From positions 3,844,001 to 3,908,000 of the forward strand of contig JACGCM010002535.1 of the NCBI GenBank assembly GCA_014058105.1: DNA of 64,000 bases, read 5' to 3'. Under the pieces are notes generated by a model. It ran no database searches and had not been told where the DNA came from. It saw only the letters and a list, made by a program, of their open reading frames with translations. The DNA is from Kingdonia uniflora (Eukaryota > Streptophyta > Magnoliopsida > Ranunculales > Circaeasteraceae). The translations under genes were made by a program, and so were the position numbers. Below are positions 58,180 through 64,000 of the stretch, one piece after another (positions within the stretch are counted from its first letter, which is position 1; each line of letters starts with the position of its first letter).

Positions 58180-59044
58180 CTACTCATGAGTCTGGTTCAT
58201 CACTGCATCAGTATCCTTGAAGAAGTTTGTCGATTTTAATTCTACTACCATAAAATTGATCCCATCATCCAGGTGGCGAGTCCTAGTGGTAACATGCTTG
58301 GTCTTCCAAGCTACTTGATAATGTTGTACCCAGTGTCTTACTTCTCTACAGTTGAAACATGGAGATCCTTGCTCTAGTTTATTTAATCTTCTTCTATCTT
58401 CTATTGAAGCCAACTTCTTAAATCCCTGATTCTTCTGAGGACCCAGAGCCTTCTAGTTCCCATATTTTCAACGATTTGCAGGCCTGATCCCCTGTACTCC
58501 AAGCACTTGTATCCTCCTAGGTGGGTACAGTTCATTATTCTTCATAATTAATTATCCTTCTTGCTCAGCGATGAGCAATGCCTGGATCAGATCTGAATGC
58601 TTCTTGATATACATTTTCTCAAAGTCTTTTAAATAGTAATGATGGAAGCATAAAATGTTGATAGAGTTTTCTAAATTATCTCTGTTTTGAAGACTTTGTC
58701 ATTACTCAGTAAAAGTAGTAAGATGACTTTCTGGACTTCTACATTGTACGCTGCCATAGTCTAAAAATGATTTGCTGCAGACCAAAATGTTGTTGCGAAC
58801 CCTCCCATAATTCCAAAGGATCACCAATGTGGATATATTCCATCTTCAATTCTAAGTTAAGATAATGGCGAATGGCTAGCATAGTCATAGCCATGAAGGC
58901 TTTAAAAATGGTGTTGTTGGGAACAATGGTTGCAGAGATATCCATTGAACGTAACTGGAGCTCAAGATCATGGTACCAAGTAAGATAGTTGGTGTTATCG
59001 AGTATCAATAGAGGGTAATTGAGACTTTTGATTTTTGTAGCCAT
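58180..59044 (-). pseudogene. Ty1/copia gag of element F
   Basis: The start is Met-Ala-Thr-Lys-Ile-Lys-Ser-Leu-Asn-Tyr-Pro at 59044, preceded by a cattttag acceptor-like site. Asp-Asn-Thr-Asn-Tyr-Leu-Thr-Trp follows, as in copia gag of the DUF4219/UBN2 type. The C-terminal piece (58413-58180) has Gly-Ser-Pro-Cys-Phe-Asn-Cys-Arg, then His-Trp, a zinc knuckle with its Gly changed. A shift near 58740 separates the two parts. Confidence 0.72.
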
Positions 59045-60039
59045 CTAAAATGCAACATGTAAATCTTGATTCAGTAGCAATTCAATGATAAATATTCCCA
59101 TGCATGTATGAATATCATAATAAATTTTAAAAAATTGTGGAAAATAACTGACTCTAAATCAAGTTAATATGTAAACCTGGTTCATATTTTAATACTCAAG
59201 ATATTTTTAAATCACTAATTTACCGAGTAAATAGTTGATCTTAACATAAAAATTGCATTTTAATAGGTCTTAGCCAAGACAATGAATTCAAAGCCACTTG
59301 ATGCTACGGCCTTAATTAATTATCTTGAGTTTCCTAAACTTTGTAGTTCTATAAGGTTTATATATTCTAGCAAAATGACCCATTTGTTACGAATATGTGG
59401 GAATATTAGATGTTTAACAGATGAGTGGCTTTATCCCTAAACTTTGATGGGTTCCCCACATAGGTATTTAAACCTATCTTAGAACTAACGATTTAGAAAG
59501 ATATAAGAGTGTTATAATGACCTATATAATTCTAGATGTTATTAGGTAACATCTAATTGCACCTAGATACAAAAAACTAGTTCCTTGAAGCCATACTTTT
59601 TGAAATAGGACTAGGTCAATCTACGATTGAGTGTTCAATAATATCCAGGATATTAGAGTATATTCAAGAATGACTCTAAGTCGTATCTGAATTAGCCAAT
59701 GTCCCCTTTCCCCTAGTTAGAATTAATAGTATCAAAAGGCATATAGTATTTTAAAACTCTACTAGCTCTCTTAAGAGACTAGGTAGATTAAAACCCTTAT
59801 TTATATCCAATATAAAAAGAAATGGTCGCAATTAAAAACAGTAATATGCTTACCCTATAATGATATTTTTCTAAAAAAATTAAAAAATAGGATCCTCCTA
59901 GAGATCAAATCATAATAGAACTTTTATTTTAAAAAAAATATTTGAGGTTTGAATTGGTTTGGATCGGTCTGAACCGAGTTAGGTTTAGCTAAATTAGGTT
60001 TTGAGTCGGTCTGTAGATGAACCGGGTTTGGACTGAGTT
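59045..60039 (-). other. Copia F leader region, no gene
   Basis: AT-rich sequence upstream of the copia gag start. No ORF or repeat was recognised. It may be the 5' leader of element F; its length is unusual because the primer binding region appears only near 61140. Confidence 0.4.
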
Positions 60040-60700
60040 TTGGACTGGGTGACGTATCACCGTCTCTCTAAGACATGTGGCTGGCTTGTATCAAGACACA
60101 TGGCAACAGATGAGCTTGACACATAGCATAACACGTCATTATGACATATCTGCTCCACGCTGGCTATGTGGACCCCAGGTGCCATATTAGCAAGGTGAGA
60201 CCCTCGATGCCACGTTAGCATGACATGTGGCAGGTATGACCCCTGGTACCACGTTTTTGATGATACGTGATAATGTTATGTCATAATGACACATGGCAAT
60301 ACTCCATCAACATATACGTAGGACCCCCGATACCACATCATTGATAACATGTGGAAGTGACATGTCATCAGGCAGGATCCCCGGTACCATGCTAGCAGTC
60401 GTGGGACACTTTGTGCCACATGAGACTGCTATGTGGCAGTGACACGTCAGAATGTAGACCACATGTACAACATCATCAATGTTACTTGGTAACTTGTCAC
60501 CTATAGGACGTTAGTACTGTGGGACCCTCCCACGCTACGTCAGCAAGTAGAGTCCAACACCATCAGTTCATGGATACCACTATCTCAGCCTATCCTGGAG
60601 TAGCACGATAACATTGTAGGCCATACCACAGTCTGATGATGTCATCAACCATAGGTGATAATGTTAGCAAGCCTAAAACCCTAGGATGACGTCATCCCTA
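60040..60700. repeat. Degenerate array of ACATGTGGCA / GGTACCACG blocks
   Basis: Short related blocks recur: gacacatggca, gacatgtggca, gacacgtca, ggtaccacg, gacccccgatacca. They occur every 40-70 bases, often as inverted partners (tgacatgtca, ccacatgagactgctatgtgg). The region is less AT-rich than its surroundings. No ORF is present. It is inserted in, or has expanded from, the leader of the copia element. Confidence 0.55.
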
Positions 60701-61160
60701 GGTCAGTTATCATTTAATATTTTGACTGTTTTGTCATAGATTTTTACCATTTTATGGCCAATTTCTTGACGATACGTTCACTTCCTAGAGGAGCATAATA
60801 TACGCCTATGATCATTGGAACGCAAGCTACGCAGCAAAATTATACCCACTATCTAATTATGTTAAAAAAACTATAAAATACCTTTGAAAATAGCCCTTAG
60901 AAAGTATAATAAATAGGTAACAAGTATATATAAAAAATGCCCTACAATACTTGATTTTGTCCTAATCAAATCTAAACAGTCACATACATATAGATCCAAT
61001 CATGTAATTATGCATAAAATATTTGAATCATTAAAAAAATTAATTATACCTTTCTGTAATGTAAATTAATCCTTATTAAGATAGATAGAGAGAGAAAAAA
61101 AGGAAAAAAAAAATCAATAATCCAAAAGTTACGTTTGAGTAACGCTGATAACGTGTTAAA

Positions 61161-61161
<1 letters not shown>

Positions 61162-61205
<44 letters not shown>
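61162..61205. repeat. (TA)n microsatellite
   Basis: Twenty-two uninterrupted TA units lie between the cgctgataacgtg copia primer-region motif and the LTR remnant, suggesting expansion from an LTR TATA-rich segment. Confidence 0.95.
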
Positions 61206-61209
<4 letters not shown>

Positions 61210-61266
61210 TAGGGGTCGATGGGTCACCCAAACTAGGTTCAGGTTCAGGTGGTCACCCAAACGCTG
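61206..61266 (-). repeat. Remnant of the 5' LTR of copia element F
   Basis: gggttaggggtcgatgggtc and the following ggttcaggtgg match 54055-54110 of the 3' LTR. On its left, aacgctgataacgtgttaaa (61140) resembles the cacgttatcagc motif found just inside copia 5' LTRs. A second copy (aacgctgataacatg) lies at 61260. The rest of the LTR is missing. Confidence 0.5.
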
Positions 61267-61924
61267 ATAACATGTACTTATATTTTTTTAATCATTATAA
61301 TTTAAATATGTAAACTTAGAGTCTTTCAGCCCCCAATACCCGAAGTTATAGGAGCATCTTCAACAGTTGGGTCATGTGGGTAACGCTGATGTGTTTTCTT
61401 TTTATATATTTTAACAAAATTTTAAACACCGCACGGTGTTTTAAATCCCGCGTAGTAATCAAAAGTCTGTCGCTTCTTCTGGTTAACAAAAACATCTCAC
61501 TTCGTTCCCTTCCCAAATTCTTTTCATCGTTCCCCCCCAACTGAATTTAAAAAAAAAACTATCTCCAAACCCAATTAATGGAAGAACCGGAAGATGACCC
61601 ACACCTAAGTTGTTTCACTAATTTTAGGGAAACAAGCAATCTAAACGAAGTTATAAATTGGTATAAATCTGGAAGATAAAAGAAATAGGTAGAATTTGAA
61701 AATATTCAAGTCTAACACAACCAATCCAAGAAGGTATTTCATTGTTGCGGCCTATTACCGCTCTCCCCGATGGCGTGAATAATACCGACAAGGATCTCGC
61801 AGTATAATTATCTTTAAATGTGACTTTTTTATTTTCATTAACCAAGTGTTTAAGAAAATTTCCAACGAACAAAATCGCAGCTCAATGCATCCACACGACA
61901 CATTCACTACCGTTATAGAATTTT
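61267..61924. other. Spacer between copia F and the second PMD fragment
   Basis: Mostly AT-rich. Near 61578 a plus-strand frame opens Met-Glu-Glu-Pro-Glu-Asp-Asp-Pro-His-Leu-Ser and may be the N-terminus of the PMD protein that becomes recognisable at 61925. It is broken by stops. Confidence 0.35.
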
Positions 61925-62714
61925 AGAACCAGATTGCAGTAATTTCGACAATAAGGGAGCCTGTGGTAAAGATTTTTGGAAAGTTCATGGAAATCAAATT
62001 GGGTAATTATGATTATTACCTAATTTAAACACTAATGGAATATTGGTGGCTGATGACTTACACTTTTCTCTTCCCGTATGCGGAGATATGGATCACTCCA
62101 TTAGATTTTACGATGCTTACATTATTTTCAATCAACAAGAATCCTACACCATTGCCGTAGGACTACTGATGGACTATTTTATCCGAGGTAACAAAATTGT
62201 TCTCCCGCATTACATCAAATAATTCAATGAGTGGGAACGTCAACATTGAATGTCTAAGGAAGTACTTGACCGTCACAACTGATCGGTCTTATGATAGTAT
62301 GGTGGTTTGTGCTTTTTTCCTATTCATGAGGGGACATTTATGGTTCCAAGCGGCCAACAATACCATCCCGCTTTGATATTTTGAGACCGTGGCTGAATTG
62401 GACGCAGCTCCCTCATATGACTATTGTTCCGCTATTCTCGCATCTTATATGAATAGTTCACAATTCATTGAGTTACACTAACACTCTTTCCAATGATACA
62501 AATCAAACATCTATGTAATAGACATCTTAAATTGAATTTTTAATTATTTTATGTGTTGTTCCCAAATACAGTATTGATTCTATGAGTATTGTGGGGTTCT
62601 CTACCCAATTGTCAGTGATGCACAAAAGACGTCTCCTTATCCCCGCCTCAGTGCATGGGAAAATGGGAATAAGAAGAGTACATATGACCAGGTAGAGAAT
62701 TTGATTACCGTAGC
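61925..62714 (+). pseudogene. Second plant mobile domain (PMD) fragment
   Basis: Translation gives Lys-Ile-Phe-Gly-Lys-Phe-Met-Glu-Ile-Lys-Leu-Gly-Asn, then Glu-Tyr-Trp-Trp-Leu-Met-Thr-Tyr-Thr-Phe-Leu-Phe-Pro-Tyr-Ala-Glu. These correspond to the Glu-Arg-Trp-x-Pro-x-Thr-His-Thr-Phe core. After a shift comes Gly-His-Leu-Trp-Phe-Gln-Ala-Ala-Asn-Asn-Thr, then Cys-Ser-Ala-Ile-Leu-Ala-Ser. An apparent intron (about 62480-62570, ending aatacag) precedes Phe-Tyr-Glu-Tyr-Cys-Gly-Val and Pro-Arg-Leu-Ser-Ala-Trp-Glu. It is cut at 62715 by LTR C. It is a different, diverged subfamily from the PMD copy at 27.4-29.7 kb. Confidence 0.65.
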
Positions 62715-63293
62715 TGTAAGAACCTATCCCTCGACCTTATCTTATTCAAACTACATTCAATTTATACTAACTCCATATCCAATACACGCATTTTACACGG
62801 AACATGAACAATCGGCATTGACACCTACACCATAAACAAACAAGTCAAAGACACCTTTCTCTCACGAACTCAACAGTTACTCAATCAATCGCCACTTACC
62901 TTATTATTCAAAGAATGTGCTTCAGCACGATAGCGAACTTTGGGTAAAGCCTATATAAGGAAAAAGTTCCAGAAGAGACAAAACCCCAAAAAATATGCAA
63001 GAAATTGCCAAGAAAACCATATTTTCTAGATTCCCAAATACCAAATTTCTTATTTACAAGGTTAAGTATTTATAGTTCGAGAGATCACTTGTAATAAGAT
63101 ATCAGCCTCAAGCAATAAAAGTTACTATTACTAAAACCCTCAACTTGTGGTTATGGTTTTTTTTACCTATTTAAAGGTTTTTAGTGCTAAATCACCTGTG
63201 TCATTTCTTGCTTTATATTAGCTTTTGTCACAGGAACATTGGTGTAAGAGATAACTCTGAGCCATCTCGAGCTTACATAATTTTTCCATTACA
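62715..63293 (+). repeat. 5' LTR of gypsy element C (Tat-like)
   Basis: The LTR starts tgtaagaacctatccctcg and ends tttccattaca, 579 bp. It has a TATA box (cctatataagg) at about 62950 and an aataaaag signal near 63115. It matches LTR B over its length in order of motifs. The primer binding site follows directly. It sits inside the second PMD fragment, which dates the insertion as later than that element. Confidence 0.8.
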
Positions 63294-63314
63294 TTTGGCA
63301 CCGTCTGTGGGAAT
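63294..63314 (+). other. Primer binding site of element C
   Basis: tttggcaccgtctgtgggaa directly follows the LTR end, identical to that of element A. Confidence 0.8.
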
Positions 63315-63469
63315 CAAAAACATTTCCATGATATCTTAAGGCATATATTCACTCTACTATCAATCTGTAATCATGGTCACTTCCAGATGACCAACAACCA
63401 AAATCTAGCTTAAACTTTCAGTTAAGCCAGAACATCTTACAAAACTACAGGTAAATCTCCATGCCATAA

Positions 63470-64000
63470 ATGGAGAAACATAATGAGCTCGAATGTCAGT
63501 TAACTCTTGACCGAGAGATCCGCGAGAAGGAATTCGACGCCCAGTGACAAGCCTATTTGACATCGTTCAAATGTCATAAAGATGAAATGATAACCATGCA
63601 GAATGTGTTCCAAGCTCTAAAGGATACTCAACAGGCTCCCCAGACCAGAGATCGCGATCACATGTTAGAGACCTTTCAAGTTTCTATACGGGGAAGATTG
63701 GGACCTTGAGGAGCTACCAGCAAAGTTATTTCTCAAAATGTTCTATATGAGCCTCAACCTTCCATTTATTTGGGCGTTAAAGTTTAATCTGATATCAGCA
63801 GTGGTCCCTGACCTTCTAAACGTCAAGAGAAAGAAAAGTAACCTCAACCTCAAATTCCAGCACGTGACCATTTGAGTGAAGGCAACATAACTCATAATCT
63901 TTAGCCACCTCCTCAAGCCACTCAACTGACATGTTAATATGTCACACAAGAGCATATGGATCAGCGCATCATGGATTTGATTGAGGATCAAGTTTTAGGC
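63470..64000 (+). pseudogene. Start of gag-like region of element C, runs off the window
   Basis: The frame from 63470 gives Met-Glu-Lys-His-Asn-Glu-Leu-Glu-Cys-Gln-Leu-Thr, a charged helical stretch, with a stop at about 63545. It continues through Asp-Glu-Met-Ile-Thr-Met-Gln-Asn-Val-Phe-Gln-Ala-Leu-Lys. A later frame shows Gln-Arg-Ile-Met-Asp-Leu-Ile-Glu near the window end. The position after LTR and primer binding site identifies it as the gag leader. The remainder of element C lies beyond the window. Confidence 0.5.

Noticed and set aside
1..64000. tRNA, rRNA or other structural RNA genes
   Set aside because: I looked for tRNA arms and conserved rRNA strings by eye and found none. A dedicated covariance-model search would be needed to exclude small RNAs.

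Overview
The window looks like AT-rich, repeat-dense nuclear DNA of a flowering plant, most likely a eudicot. The evidence is spliced genes with GT-AG introns, plant-type LINEs, Ty1/copia and Ty3/gypsy (Tat-like) retrotransposons, plant mobile domain (PMD) elements, and a plant-specific SHAQKYF-class MYB pseudogene. The species cannot be named from the sequence alone. There is no bacterial-type operon, CRISPR array or phage.

One host gene is clearly intact. It encodes a presequence protease (PreP, M16C zinc metallopeptidase) on the minus strand, from 25216 down to 4267. Eighteen exons join in a closed reading frame of 3,270 nt (1,089 aa plus stop). The HxxEH zinc motif, the third zinc ligand and the C-terminal Arg/Tyr active-site pair are all present at the expected spacing. 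The gene spans about 21 kb mainly because intron 11 (18765-6894, 11.9 kb) has been filled with mobile DNA: a dead LINE (7.8-10.1 kb), a gypsy gag scrap (11.3-11.7 kb), a second, longer LINE with both ORFs (about 12.1-18.2 kb), and an LTR-like fragment (18.3-18.6 kb). Intron 5 uses a GC donor.

Left of PreP (1-4.2 kb) there are two small weakly supported ORFs and two LTR-like fragments. One of these carries a cluster of TTCGAA palindromes. Right of PreP (25.2-30.1 kb) are homopolymer and microsatellite tracts and a decayed PMD element.

From 30.1 to 50.3 kb lies a nest of gypsy elements. Element A has its 5' LTR at 30130-30686, an internal region rich in tandem repeats, an integrase tail at 32131-32599, a 157-bp tandem array, and a long antisense coiled-coil ORF set at 37911-33660. 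Element B has an integrase at 38898-40004, a 155-bp tandem array, an antisense ORF set at 44240-40743, two further antisense ORFs, and a 3' LTR at 47213-47832. Element B abuts the primer binding site of a minus-strand LTR (element D, 47856-48593). Element D in turn interrupts a minus-strand gypsy gag (element E, 49655-48600). The recurring order integrase, about 155-bp tandem array, antisense ORF is characteristic of Tat-lineage elements and is the most informative structure here.

From 50.3 to 64 kb there is a pseudogene of a KUA1/DIVARICATA-type MYB factor (53156-52466, minus). It is followed by a decayed Ty1/copia element on the minus strand (about 61.26-53.93 kb), a second PMD fragment (61.9-62.7 kb, plus), and the 5' LTR, primer binding site and gag start of another Tat-like element (62715 to the window edge). 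Apart from PreP, and possibly the small ORFs, I see no functional host gene; everything else is mobile DNA or debris.
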